Origin: Astrobacterium formosum
Lineage (GTDB): Bacteria; Pseudomonadota; Alphaproteobacteria; Rhizobiales; Xanthobacteraceae
Direction of reading: 5' to 3'
DNA length: 64,000 nt
Assembly: GCA_030848545.1 (NCBI GenBank)
Contig: JAVDCA010000021.1
Coordinates: 1-64,000 of the forward strand
Positions within the stretch are counted from its first letter, which is position 1, and every line of letters begins with the position of its first letter. The translations under genes were made by a program, and so were the position numbers. Positions 52,213 through 60,831 of the stretch are shown piece after piece. Below the pieces are notes generated by a model, which saw only the letters and a list, made by a program, of their open reading frames with translations, searched no databases and was not told the origin of the DNA.

Positions 52213-53022
52213 TCAGCGTCGTCCCATCTGGCGGCTGAACCCGCCCAGCCACTCGGCGGCGACAAGGATGGTGAGCGTCACGATGACGAGCACGCCGGAA
52301 ACGGCGGCGACGCGAACGTCGAGACTGCCTTCCAGGATCGCCCACAGCTTGATCGGCAACACCTCCGTGCGGGCATCGGCGAGGAACAACGAGACCGGCA
52401 CGTTGTCGAACGACGACAGGAACGCCACGAACGAACTCGCAACGATGCCGCGCCGAATGAGCGGCAGCGTGATGCGGCGGAATGTATAGAAGCGGCTTGC
52501 GCCCAGGCTCAGGGAACAGTTCACCAATGCCGGATCGAGCTGCTGGACGGACGCCCCGACCATGCGGATGACGTAGGGCACGCAGACGATGGTGTGGCCC
52601 AGGACCAGTGTCGCCAGCGACAGGCGGACACCGACGAGATTGAAGACGAGAAGAAGCGACAGGCCGAACGCCATCGCCGGCAACACCATGGGCGACATGA
52701 ACACGGCGTCGAGCAGGCGGGCGAGGCGAAGCCGGCTGCGCGCGATGCCCAAGGCAGCCGCCGTCCCCAGCACGCCGGAGGCGATCGTCGCGAGGACGGC
52801 GACTTTGAGACTGGTGATCGCCGGTCCGATGATCTCCGGCGAGTTGACCAGTTCCGCGTACCAGCGCAACGACCAGCTCGGTGGCGGAAAGCGCAGCGTC
52901 GCGGCGCCCGTGAAGGAAATGACGACCACGACGACCGTCGGCGCCAGCAGGAGCAGCATGGTGATGCCGGCGCCGCCGATCACAAGGGCGGAGTAGATGA
53001 TGTCGGAGAAATCACGCCGCAT
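52213..53022 (-). CDS. ABC transporter permease (spermidine/putrescine type, PotC-like)
   Basis: A 269-residue inner-membrane permease with six membrane helices and the EAA loop NCSLSLGASRFYTFRRITLPLIRRG that contacts the ATPase. The start at 53022 overlaps the end of the other permease gene by 11 bases. The family imports polyamines, opines and other small charged or amide compounds. Confidence 0.93.
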   Translation of the reverse strand: MRRDFSDIIYSALVIGGAGITMLLLLAPTVVVVVISFTGAATLRFPPPSWSLRWYAELVNSPEIIGPAITSLKVAVLATIASGVLGTAAALGIARSRLRLARLLDAVFMSPMVLPAMAFGLSLLLVFNLVGVRLSLATLVLGHTIVCVPYVIRMVGASVQQLDPALVNCSLSLGASRFYTFRRITLPLIRRGIVASSFVAFLSSFDNVPVSLFLADARTEVLPIKLWAILEGSLDVRVAAVSGVLVIVTLTILVAAEWLGGFSRQMGRR

Positions 53023-53866
53023 CGAGCCCCCGCATCCGCCGGCGCGCAACCGCCCCGATTGTCGCCACAACACAGATGACCGCCGCCGTAAAAATCAGCG
53101 ACAGCGCCGCGGAAAACGGCCACTCCTGCGCGCCCATGGCTTGCTGATAGATGAGCGACGGCATCAGGATGATGCGTCCACCACCGACCAGCGTCTGGGT
53201 GATGAATGCCGCCGTCGCCGCAGCGAACACCAGCAGCCAACCGGCGAGTGCGCCGGGTAACGTCAATGGCAGGATGACGGTGAAGAAGGCGCGGATGCGC
53301 CCAGCCCCCAATCCCTCCGCCGCCTTCAGCAGGTTCGGGTCGACCTTCAGAAGACTGTTGATGACCGGCAAGGCCATCAGGGGCAACTGGATCTGCGTCA
53401 ATGCCACGACGAGACCATTCCAGGTGTACAGCATGCGCGCCGGTGCGCCCCACAGACCGAAGGCCAGCATCACCGAATTGACGATGCCCTCGCGGCCGAG
53501 AATGACGATCCAGGCGAAGGTGCGCACCACCGAACTGGTCAGCAGGGGCATGAGAATGAGGAACATGATGACGGAGCGCAGCGCCGCTCCGCCCGCGACG
53601 TAAACCAAGCCCAGAGGAAAGGCGAGCAGAAGCGACAACATCGCCACTTCCGCGCCGAGCAGCAACGTGTCGGCCAGCACCTGGATCGAGAAGGAATCCG
53701 AGACGAACCGGACATATTGGTCCGGTCCCATCTCGGTGAATTGCGGCGTGCGGAACAGACTGAGATAGACGAGGACGACAAGCGGCAACAGGAAGGCGAC
53801 GAGGAACACGATCGCCAGCGGTAGCGCCGGCAACAGGTTCCTGTTCGCCTTCACGAAGCTTTTCAT
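53012..53866 (-). CDS. ABC transporter permease (spermidine/putrescine type, PotB-like)
   Basis: A 284-residue permease with six membrane helices and the EAA loop KAAEGLGAGRIRAFFTVILPLTLPGALAG. The first helix (LLPALPLAIVFLVAFLLPLVVLVYLSLF) follows a short basic N-terminus. It forms a heterodimer with the PotC-like protein. The binding-protein gene ends 13 bases upstream. Confidence 0.93.
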   Translation of the reverse strand: MKSFVKANRNLLPALPLAIVFLVAFLLPLVVLVYLSLFRTPQFTEMGPDQYVRFVSDSFSIQVLADTLLLGAEVAMLSLLLAFPLGLVYVAGGAALRSVIMFLILMPLLTSSVVRTFAWIVILGREGIVNSVMLAFGLWGAPARMLYTWNGLVVALTQIQLPLMALPVINSLLKVDPNLLKAAEGLGAGRIRAFFTVILPLTLPGALAGWLLVFAAATAAFITQTLVGGGRIILMPSLIYQQAMGAQEWPFSAALSLIFTAAVICVVATIGAVARRRMRGLDAA

Positions 53867-53879
53867 CGTCGCGCCGCCG

Positions 53880-54932
53880 TCAGATCTTGACGTCTTTGTT
53901 GAAGCGGCTGATCCATTCGCCGCGCAGCGACTGGAACTTGGTCCAGTCGAGCAGGACGTTGGTGCCGACCAGATCGTCCACGCTCTTGGCGACCGTCAGG
54001 TTGGCACCGGAGAGCGGCACCTTTTTGTTGGTCGGCATCATCACCCACGGGGACGCCTCCAGCCCCTTCTGCACGTCAACCGACATCGCGGTGTCGAGAT
54101 AGTCGAGCACGAGCTTGGGATCCTGGTTGTTCTTGACAATCTGCGCACTGGTGCGCACCACCACCGCGCCGGATTTCGGCTTGGCGAAGGCGATGTCGAC
54201 GCCTTTGGCGGCGAGCAGGGCGACGTTGTTCCAATAATTGAAGGCGATGTCGATCTCACCTTGCTGGAATAAAGCGGCGAGCGCGCCGGGCGACGGCGCG
54301 ATGGCGCCGACATTGGGCAGGAGTTTCTTGATCGCGTCGAACGCAGGACCGACATTGGTCTCCGAGCCGCCATGAAGCTTGGCGATCTCGACCATGAAGG
54401 CGGTGCCGAGGCTCGAACCGAGCCCGGTGATGCCGACGCGGCCCTTGTATTCCGGCTTCCACAGATCCTCCCAGGAGGTCGGCGGCGTCGTGATTTTTTT
54501 GGGATTGTAGGCGATGCCGATGAGTTGCACGGTGATGACCGGCGCGTAACCTTCAGGATGGCGGAATTCGTCCGGAATGTCGGCGAAGGCTTTCGACTTG
54601 TCGGCTGGGAATTTTTCCAGGATGCCGGCCTGGATCGCCGGGATCAACGGCCCTTCGTCGAACAGGACGACGTCGAAGGGCGGGTTGCTGCGCGACGCCT
54701 GGATCTTGCCGATCTGGTCGACATTCAACAACGGCGAGAATGTCACCGCGCCACCGCTCGTCTTGGCGAAGGCCGGCCCGACGACGGACTTGAAGGCCTC
54801 GTCGAAGCTGCCCGGATAGGTGGTGGCGACGATGGTGCCGGCGGCGCGCGCCGGACCAAAGGGAGACACAAGCACGCCGGCTGCGGTCGATGCGGCGGCG
54901 GAAGCGAGAAGCGAGCGTCGTGTCAGAGTCAT
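53880..54932 (-). CDS. ABC transporter substrate-binding protein (PotD/spermidine-putrescine type)
   Basis: A 350-residue periplasmic receptor. The signal sequence has a twin-arginine start (MTLTRRSLLASAAAS) and ends near ARAAG, so export through Tat is likely. The family-typical IVATTYPGSFDEAFKSVVGPAF, FDVVLFDEGPLIPAI, IGIAYNPKKITTPPTSWEDLW and GEIDIAFNYWNNVALLAAKG are present. The ATG overlaps the ATPase stop by 4 bases. Co-location with hydantoinase, amidases and a deacetylase-like hydrolase suggests that the ligand is a nitrogen heterocycle or amide rather than a polyamine, but this is inference. Confidence 0.93.
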   Translation of the reverse strand: MTLTRRSLLASAAASTAAGVLVSPFGPARAAGTIVATTYPGSFDEAFKSVVGPAFAKTSGGAVTFSPLLNVDQIGKIQASRSNPPFDVVLFDEGPLIPAIQAGILEKFPADKSKAFADIPDEFRHPEGYAPVITVQLIGIAYNPKKITTPPTSWEDLWKPEYKGRVGITGLGSSLGTAFMVEIAKLHGGSETNVGPAFDAIKKLLPNVGAIAPSPGALAALFQQGEIDIAFNYWNNVALLAAKGVDIAFAKPKSGAVVVRTSAQIVKNNQDPKLVLDYLDTAMSVDVQKGLEASPWVMMPTNKKVPLSGANLTVAKSVDDLVGTNVLLDWTKFQSLRGEWISRFNKDVKI

Positions 54933-56038
54933 AGGATATCTCCTGTGGTGACCGGCAGGGTGGCGTTCGGACGCGAGAAGACGCCGACCCCGGTGGGATC
55001 GGCAAAGCGGATGCACACGGCGGCACCCGGTTCCAGCACCGGCGTGGTGGGCGAGCGGGGCCGATGAATCTTGAGGTGCTCGCCGCTCGGCGTCACCGCC
55101 TCGATCACTTCCGAGGGACCGAGCGGCAAGGTGACCCGGATCGTCGCCGGCACGCCGTCTTGGGTGGCCTCCGCAAGGGCGCAGTTCTCAGGCCGGACGG
55201 CGACGATCACCGGCGCATCCGGGCGAAAGCGCCGCGAGGAAGACAGCGGCAGCTCGACGCCGGCATCGAGGCGCACGCGGTCGGCGCTCACCATGGTGCC
55301 ACGCAGGAAGTTGGAGTGGCCGATGAAACGGTTGACGAACAGGGATGTCGGCCGGTCGTAGAGCGCGTTCGGCGTGTCGATCTGCTCGATCCGGCCATCA
55401 TTCATCACCGCGATGCGATCGGCCATCGACAGGGCTTCTTCCTGGTCGTGCGTGACCATGATCGAGGTGATGCCGGCGCCCTTGAACAGGCTCTTGATCT
55501 CGATCTGCATGTCCAGGCGCAAATTCTTGTCGAGGGCCGAGAACGGCTCGTCGAGCAGAACGACAGCCGGTTCGATCGCCATGGCGCGGGCGAGCGCCAC
55601 GCGCTGCTGCTGGCCGCCGGACAGCGCGCCGGGATAACGCTCGGCGAGGTCGGTCATCTTCACCAGCGCCAGCATCTCGGCCACTTTGGTGCGGATGACG
55701 GCGTCGGCGGCGCGGCGGGCGCGAAGACCATAGGCGACGTTCTCGAACACGCTCAGGTGCGGAAACAAGGCGTAATTCTGGAACACCATGCCGATGCGGC
55801 GGCGGTTCGCCGGCACATGATCGATGCGCGCGCCGCCGAGCGTGACCTCGCCGCGCGTCGGCCGGATGAAGCCGGCGATGATCTGCAAGAGGGTGGTCTT
55901 GCCGCAGCCGGAAGGGCCAAGCAGCGCGACGAGTTCGCCCGGCGCCACCGCGAGCGAAATGCCTGCCAGCGCCTGCATCTGGCCGAAGAAGTGATCGACC
56001 CCGGTAATCGCCAGGGCATGCGCACTCGCGTTTGCCAT
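54929..56038 (-). CDS. ABC transporter ATP-binding protein (PotA-like)
   Basis: A 369-residue ATPase with Walker A GPSGCGKTT (41-49), Q-loop MVFQNYALFPHLSV, signature LSGGQQQRVALARAMA, Walker B AVVLLDEPFSALD, H-loop THDQEEAL and a C-terminal TOBE domain (VIVAVRPENCAL). The ATG at 56038 overlaps the stop of the amidohydrolase gene by one base (TGATG). This start is preferred over a 47-residue longer frame that is Arg/His-rich and shadow-like. Confidence 0.95.
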   Translation of the reverse strand: MANASAHALAITGVDHFFGQMQALAGISLAVAPGELVALLGPSGCGKTTLLQIIAGFIRPTRGEVTLGGARIDHVPANRRRIGMVFQNYALFPHLSVFENVAYGLRARRAADAVIRTKVAEMLALVKMTDLAERYPGALSGGQQQRVALARAMAIEPAVVLLDEPFSALDKNLRLDMQIEIKSLFKGAGITSIMVTHDQEEALSMADRIAVMNDGRIEQIDTPNALYDRPTSLFVNRFIGHSNFLRGTMVSADRVRLDAGVELPLSSSRRFRPDAPVIVAVRPENCALAEATQDGVPATIRVTLPLGPSEVIEAVTPSGEHLKIHRPRSPTTPVLEPGAAVCIRFADPTGVGVFSRPNATLPVTTGDIL

Positions 56039-57567
56039 CACAAAAGCTCCCGGATCGGCGCCGGCTCGATGGTGCCGCGCGTGACGTCCTCGGGGATCGC
56101 GACCAGGAGCGCACGCTCGTAGATGCGCTTGAGGCCGTCGAGCATGGGACCGGAGGCAGCCTCGGATGCGCGGATGCAATCCAGAAGCTCGGCATGGACG
56201 TCGAGATATTCGTCGATCAGACGACGCTCGTCGAAGAGTTCGAAACGCCCGCCTCTCATGATCACCGCACCGTCGACGAGGATCGTGTCGATACCCGATC
56301 CGGTCTCAGCATGGACGAGTTGGCGGACCGGCATGTTGAGCGGCACCAAGGCCATGCTCGAACGGCGATAGAGCACGATGTCGGCCTTGTAGCCGGGCGC
56401 GAGGCGTCCGAGGTCGCGCTCCCGGCCGAGGGCGCGCGCGCCGCCGAGCGTGGCGGCATCCCAGATTTCCGCCGCGCTCGGCCAGGATTCGCACACCGGC
56501 GTGCGCACGCGGGCAATGCCGACGCCGAACTTCAAGGTCAGCAACATCGAACAATGGAAGGTGACGCCGCAGCCGTCCGACCCCATGGAGACATTGATGC
56601 CGGCCTCCCGTAGCGCGGTGAAGTCGGCCGCGCCGGAGCCGATCGAGGCATTGCTCCACGGGTTGTATTGCACGCTCGCCCCGGACCGCGCGATCAGGTC
56701 GCGATCCCGCGGGCTCAACCAGACGCCGTGGACGAGCGAGGTGGCCGGGGCGAGAAAGCCGAGCCGAGCCAGATGCTCGATCATGCTACAGCCCCAGAAC
56801 TCCTGCGCGGTGACCACCTGCAGGCGCGTTTCCAGGGCATGCACGAGCACCGGCAGATCGAGCTCGTCCGCGAGCGCACGGCACGACCGCAGGAAGGCGT
56901 CGGTGCAGCGTTGCGGCGCCGAGGGCGCGACGATGACGCCGACGCGGGCGGTGCGCGGATGACGCTGGTGTGCGAGTTCGCGCACGAGATCGAGCAGAGC
57001 CTCTCCGTTCGGACGCGGCAGGGCGCGCAAGTCAGCCAGCACCTGCGGCGGGAAGCACTCCTCGACGAACGGCCAACTGTCGACCACCGGCTTGTCGATC
57101 ATCGAAAAGCCGAGATAGGCGCGCAGGCCGGCCGCGTCGTAGGCGGCGAGCGCGGCCTCGACGTGACCGCGATCGAATGATTGCCCCAGGCTCATGTCGT
57201 CGACGATCGTCGTCGCGCCCGAGCGCAGGGATTCGACCGCCGTCATCATGCTGCGCAGGTGGATGTGGCGCGCCGTCAGCGGCAGCGGGACCGCCGGCCG
57301 CAGATGCGCCATCAGGACTTCCATCGGCAGGTTTTCCACCCGCCCTTTGATGAAGTGGTCCCACGAATGGAGATGGCCGTTGACGAGGCCCGGCGCGGCC
57401 ACGAGGTCGTCGCACGGAATTCGTCGGATATCTTCGGACGAGATCCGGCCGACCGGCTCGATCGCGCCGATGCGATCGCCGTCGACGAGAATATCGACCG
57501 GGTCCGGCGAATAGGCCGCCGACCCGTCTTGGACCACCCGAGCTCCGCACAGCAGCAACCGTGACAT
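56038..57567 (-). CDS. TRZ/ATZ-type amidohydrolase
   Basis: A 509-residue metal-dependent hydrolase of the triazine hydrolase/guanine deaminase/SsnA group. The metal motif GLVNGHLHSWDH is followed by LVHALETRLQ, ATSLVHGVWLS and INVSMGSDGCG, giving the expected His and Asp ligands. Family reactions are hydrolytic deamination or dechlorination of heterocycles, in the cytoplasm. It is the first gene of the minus-strand importer operon. The operator array at 57642-57699 lies just upstream, so it is probably controlled by the divergent GntR regulator. Confidence 0.9.
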   Translation of the reverse strand: MSRLLLCGARVVQDGSAAYSPDPVDILVDGDRIGAIEPVGRISSEDIRRIPCDDLVAAPGLVNGHLHSWDHFIKGRVENLPMEVLMAHLRPAVPLPLTARHIHLRSMMTAVESLRSGATTIVDDMSLGQSFDRGHVEAALAAYDAAGLRAYLGFSMIDKPVVDSWPFVEECFPPQVLADLRALPRPNGEALLDLVRELAHQRHPRTARVGVIVAPSAPQRCTDAFLRSCRALADELDLPVLVHALETRLQVVTAQEFWGCSMIEHLARLGFLAPATSLVHGVWLSPRDRDLIARSGASVQYNPWSNASIGSGAADFTALREAGINVSMGSDGCGVTFHCSMLLTLKFGVGIARVRTPVCESWPSAAEIWDAATLGGARALGRERDLGRLAPGYKADIVLYRRSSMALVPLNMPVRQLVHAETGSGIDTILVDGAVIMRGGRFELFDERRLIDEYLDVHAELLDCIRASEAASGPMLDGLKRIYERALLVAIPEDVTRGTIEPAPIRELL

Positions 57568-57641
57568 CCGGTCTCCTCCGACGCGGCTCCACGCAACAGC
57601 CGTGCCAGATGAGTTCAGGCCGTCAAATCAATGAGTTAATA

Positions 57642-57699
57642 AATTGGCGCCAATTATGGCGCCAGCAAATGATGCGTATTTTGGCGCCACATGGCACCA
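57642..57699. promoter_or_regulatory. Array of four TGGCGCCA-type operator sites
   Basis: The core occurs at 57645-57652 (inside the perfect 14-bp palindrome AATTGGCGCCAATT, 57642-57655), 57657-57664, 57682-57689, and as TGGCACCA at 57692-57699. Centre spacings are about 12, 25 and 10 bases. The array lies between the divergent amidohydrolase and GntR genes, 75 bases from the former and 52 from the latter. Its dense symmetry suggests cooperative GntR binding controlling both operons. Confidence 0.8.
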
Positions 57700-57751
57700 A
57701 TTTGGACAGCCAACCTGTTCCCATTCGGGCGCCGGTTAGGTAGAAAGAAGC

Positions 57752-58495
57752 ATGCGCCGAAACGCCAATTCCAGCGATGATTCCGGGGGCGACCCCCGCA
57801 GCATGGATGACGACATCGTCGTCCAGGGCGTTCTCACCGCCATCGGCCAGAAGCGCCTCGCGCCCGGCACCAAGCTCGGCGAGGATCGGCTGGCGCGCGC
57901 GTCGGGAACGAGCCGCATCCATGTTCGCCAGGCGCTCTCCCATCTCGCGTCGCGCCATATCGTCGTCCAGTTTCCGAACCGCGGCGCCTTCGTTCACCGG
58001 CCGTCCTGGAAAGAGGCTCAGGATATTTTCGCCGCCCGCCGCCTCGTCGAAGCCGCCACCACCGGGATGGCCATCGACCGGCTCGATGCCCGCGGTGAGG
58101 CACTCATTCGCGAGCATGTCGCCCGCGAGGCCGCCCATGATCCCACCGACCGCCCCGCCTCCCTGGCGCTCACAGCCGAATTCCACATCCTGATCGCCCG
58201 ATTGGCCGACAATTCGGTGCTGTTCGACGCCGTCAAGGAACTGACCCTGCGCACCTCGCTCGCGATCGCGACCTTCGAGACGCCTGGCTCGCTCGACTGC
58301 TCGCCGCGCGCTCACCCGGACATCGCCGGGCTGATCCTGCGCCGCGACAGGGCGGCGGCTCTCGCCGAGATGAACCACCACATCGACGAAATCGAGGCCC
58401 GGCTCATCCCGCTGCTCACCAAGATGGATGACGACGAGCTCACGGCCATCTTCAAGGAAATCGGAAGTGCCGCCGCGAGCGGCGCGCGCACATGA
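57752..58495 (+). CDS. GntR-family (FCD) transcriptional regulator
   Basis: A 247-residue regulator with a winged HTH (LAPGTKLGEDRLARASGTSRIHVRQALSHLASRHIVVQFPNRGAFV, about 36-81) and an FCD effector domain (EAQDIFAARRLVEAA, LTAEFHILIARLADN, HPDIAGLILRRDRAAALAEMNHHI) with the His residues that usually bind metal. AGAAAGAAG lies before the ATG. Its last codons overlap the amidase start (ATGA), so regulator, amidase and racemase-fold gene form one plus-strand operon. It most likely represses or activates both divergent operons through the palindromes at 57642-57699. Confidence 0.93.
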   Translation: MRRNANSSDDSGGDPRSMDDDIVVQGVLTAIGQKRLAPGTKLGEDRLARASGTSRIHVRQALSHLASRHIVVQFPNRGAFVHRPSWKEAQDIFAARRLVEAATTGMAIDRLDARGEALIREHVAREAAHDPTDRPASLALTAEFHILIARLADNSVLFDAVKELTLRTSLAIATFETPGSLDCSPRAHPDIAGLILRRDRAAALAEMNHHIDEIEARLIPLLTKMDDDELTAIFKEIGSAAASGART

Positions 58496-59922
58496 CTGGC
58501 GCGGATGTGCACACATCCCGTGTCGATCTTGCGGCACGTCCACACACCTCCGCGACTGAGCTTGCCGCCGCCCTGCGACGCGGGGACCTCGGCGCCGAGG
58601 AAATCACCGCCACCTGCCTTGCCCGCATCGCGGCACTCGACCCATGCTTTCACGCCTTCATCACGGTCGACGCGGAAGGCGCGCTCAGTGCCGCCCGCGC
58701 GCTCGACGGCCTGCCGGCGTCCGCGCGCGGCCCGCTCCACGGCGTGCCCATCGCGATCAAGGATCTCACCGATACTGCGGGCCTGCGCACGACCTACGGC
58801 TCGCTCGCCTTTGCCGACCACGTGCCGGAGGCGGACGACCTTATCGTCGCGCGGCTGCGGCGAGCCGGCGCCGTCATCGTCGGCAAGACCAACACGCCGG
58901 AATTCGGCTTCGGCGCCGTGTGCACGAACCGCCTGTGCGGTCCGACCCGCAACCCGTGGGACATTCGCCTCACCAGCGGCGGCTCCTCCGGCGGCTCGGC
59001 GGTGGCGGTGGCGACCGGAATGGTGTCGCTCGCGCACGGCACCGATTTCGGCGGCTCGGTGCGCACCCCGGCGAGCTTCTGCGGCATTGCTTCGCTCAGG
59101 CCAACTCCCGGCGCCTTGCCGAGCCCGACGCGCGTGTTCGGCTGGGACAATCTCGCGACGGCGGGCTTCCTCGCCACCACGGTCGACGATCTACGCTTGG
59201 CACTCACGATCACCGCCGGTCCCGATCTGCGCGATCCGCTGTCGCTGCGCGACATGACGGCCGAAGCAACGTTGGCGGCACCGCTGCGGCTGGCCGCGAG
59301 CGAAGATCTCGGGCAGGCGCCGGTCGCGCAAGCCGTACGCACCGCGTTCCGCGGCGCGGTTGAGGGCATCGATCCGGCCGTCGCGCGGGTGACGAACACC
59401 CATCCGGACTGCGGCGACGCCTTCGACATCTTCCATGTGCTGCGGCCGGCGCTCATCCGTCACCTGTTGGGCCCGCTCGCGCAACACCACGGCGAAACCT
59501 TGACGCCGACTGTGCGCTGGTGGATCGAACACGGCGAAGGCATCGACGCCGGCGCCTATCTGGCCGCCGAGGCGGCTCGCACCGCGCTCTATCGCCGCTT
59601 CATTGCACAGTTCGACACCTGCGACGCGCTCCTGCTGCCGGCGGCCAGCGTGCTGCCCTGGCCCAACGAGCGTGCCGACATCACCGAGATCGACGGCATC
59701 GCACTTGCGACCATCGCCGACTATCTCGCCATCACCTACATCGTCTCGCTGGTCGGCTGTCCCGTCGTCACCCTGCCGGCCGCGATGGCCGACGGGCTGC
59801 CGGTCGGCATCCAGATCGTCGGTGCGCCCGGCAGCGATACCCGACTCCTCACCATCGCCGAACGACTCGAGCGAAGCTGCGGCTGGCAAACCCGCTCCCC
59901 CGTCGACAGGAACAATCGATGA
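58492..59922 (+). CDS. Amidase-signature-family hydrolase
   Basis: A 476-residue amidase with the Ser-Ser-Lys triad: Lys90 in GVPIAIKDL, cis-Ser in TSGGSSGGSA (161-170) and nucleophile Ser189 in GTDFGGSVRTPASFCG. The family hydrolyses linear amides, ureides or carbamoyl compounds to acid and ammonia. It overlaps the GntR gene by 4 bases upstream and the racemase-fold gene by 4 bases downstream (ATGA at 59919). The precise amide cannot be read from the sequence; GatA is unlikely because GatB/GatC are absent. Confidence 0.93.
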   Translation: MTGADVHTSRVDLAARPHTSATELAAALRRGDLGAEEITATCLARIAALDPCFHAFITVDAEGALSAARALDGLPASARGPLHGVPIAIKDLTDTAGLRTTYGSLAFADHVPEADDLIVARLRRAGAVIVGKTNTPEFGFGAVCTNRLCGPTRNPWDIRLTSGGSSGGSAVAVATGMVSLAHGTDFGGSVRTPASFCGIASLRPTPGALPSPTRVFGWDNLATAGFLATTVDDLRLALTITAGPDLRDPLSLRDMTAEATLAAPLRLAASEDLGQAPVAQAVRTAFRGAVEGIDPAVARVTNTHPDCGDAFDIFHVLRPALIRHLLGPLAQHHGETLTPTVRWWIEHGEGIDAGAYLAAEAARTALYRRFIAQFDTCDALLLPAASVLPWPNERADITEIDGIALATIADYLAITYIVSLVGCPVVTLPAAMADGLPVGIQIVGAPGSDTRLLTIAERLERSCGWQTRSPVDRNNR

Positions 59923-60626
59923 CACGCCTCGGCATGCTCACGCCCTCCTCCAACACGGTGCTGGAGCCGGTTACGGCCGAGATGATCCATGGCGTGCCGG
60001 ACCTGACCATGCACGTGTCACGCTTCCCGGTCACCGAGATCGCGCTCGACCGCACCGCCTTGCAGCAGTTCGATGACGCGCCGATTCTCGGAGCCGCCAC
60101 GCTTTTGACCCACGCCAAAGTCGATGTCATTGCCTGGAACGGCACTTCCGCAAGCTGGCTCGGCCTCGATCATGACCGCCGTCTCGTCGAGCGGATCGAG
60201 GCCGAAACCGGCACGCCTGCCACCACCTGCGTGCTGGGACTGTTCGAGCTGTTTCGCAAATTCGCGGTCCGGCGCATTGGCCTCGTGACCCCCTACACCG
60301 CCGACGTTCAAGCCAGGATCGTCGAACGCTATCGCGCCGAAGGCATCGATTGCATATTCGAGCGCCATCTCGACATCCGCGACAACTATGCCTTCGGCAC
60401 TGTCCCGGAGGAAACCATCGCGGCGATGGTGCGCGAAGCGGCAGCGCAGCGGCCGGATGCCGTCGTGATTCTCTGTACCAATCTTCGCGGCGCACGCGTG
60501 GCCGCGACCATCGAAGCCGAGACCGGCGTTCTTGTGTTCGACAGCGTCGCCGTCACTTTATGGGCTTCACTGACGCGCGCCGGCGCGCCTCCCAGCGTCA
60601 TCCGTGGGTTTGGAAACATCTTTTGA
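59919..60626 (+). CDS. Maleate isomerase / arylmalonate decarboxylase-like protein
   Basis: A 235-residue member of the Asp/Glu racemase superfamily, beginning MTRLGMLTPSSNTVLEP. The second catalytic Cys is present (Cys186 in VILCTNLRG), but the first-site Cys of maleate isomerases and racemases is replaced: the motif reads WNGTSAS with Gly75-Thr76-Ser77. Tyr126 in VTPYTAD is also present. This arrangement matches arylmalonate decarboxylase, which uses one Cys and Thr/Ser/Tyr to hold a carboxylate, better than maleate isomerase. It is the third gene of the GntR operon and probably acts on the acid released by the amidase. Confidence 0.85.
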   Translation: MTRLGMLTPSSNTVLEPVTAEMIHGVPDLTMHVSRFPVTEIALDRTALQQFDDAPILGAATLLTHAKVDVIAWNGTSASWLGLDHDRRLVERIEAETGTPATTCVLGLFELFRKFAVRRIGLVTPYTADVQARIVERYRAEGIDCIFERHLDIRDNYAFGTVPEETIAAMVREAAAQRPDAVVILCTNLRGARVAATIEAETGVLVFDSVAVTLWASLTRAGAPPSVIRGFGNIF

Positions 60627-60726
60627 CGCCTGCGCGGAGACAGGCGGAGGGCTCCGTCTGCGACGGAAGCGCGTGAATATGTCCCGGCGCTCGAGCATGT
60701 CATGCCAACCTTCATTGGCTTTGATA

Positions 60727-60810
60727 GTCGTCCTGAGGTGCGAGCCACCGGGTCCGGCCTGCGGCCGGCCCGATGACAGGCTCAGCGAGCCTCCAAGGGC
60801 GATGGCCCGG
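60727..60810. repeat. Degenerate alphaproteobacterial intergenic repeat
   Basis: GTCGTCCTGAGGTGCGAGCC at the left and GGCTCAGCGAGCCTCCAAGG at the right resemble the two halves of a REP-like element common between genes in Bradyrhizobium relatives (CCTGAGGTGCGAGC ... GCGAGCCTCGAAGG). The middle is a GC-rich stem. It fills the gap between the convergent plus-strand racemase-fold gene and the hydantoinase, where it may help end transcription. Confidence 0.45.
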
Positions 60811-60831
60811 GCCGTTCGTCGTTCGACCCTG

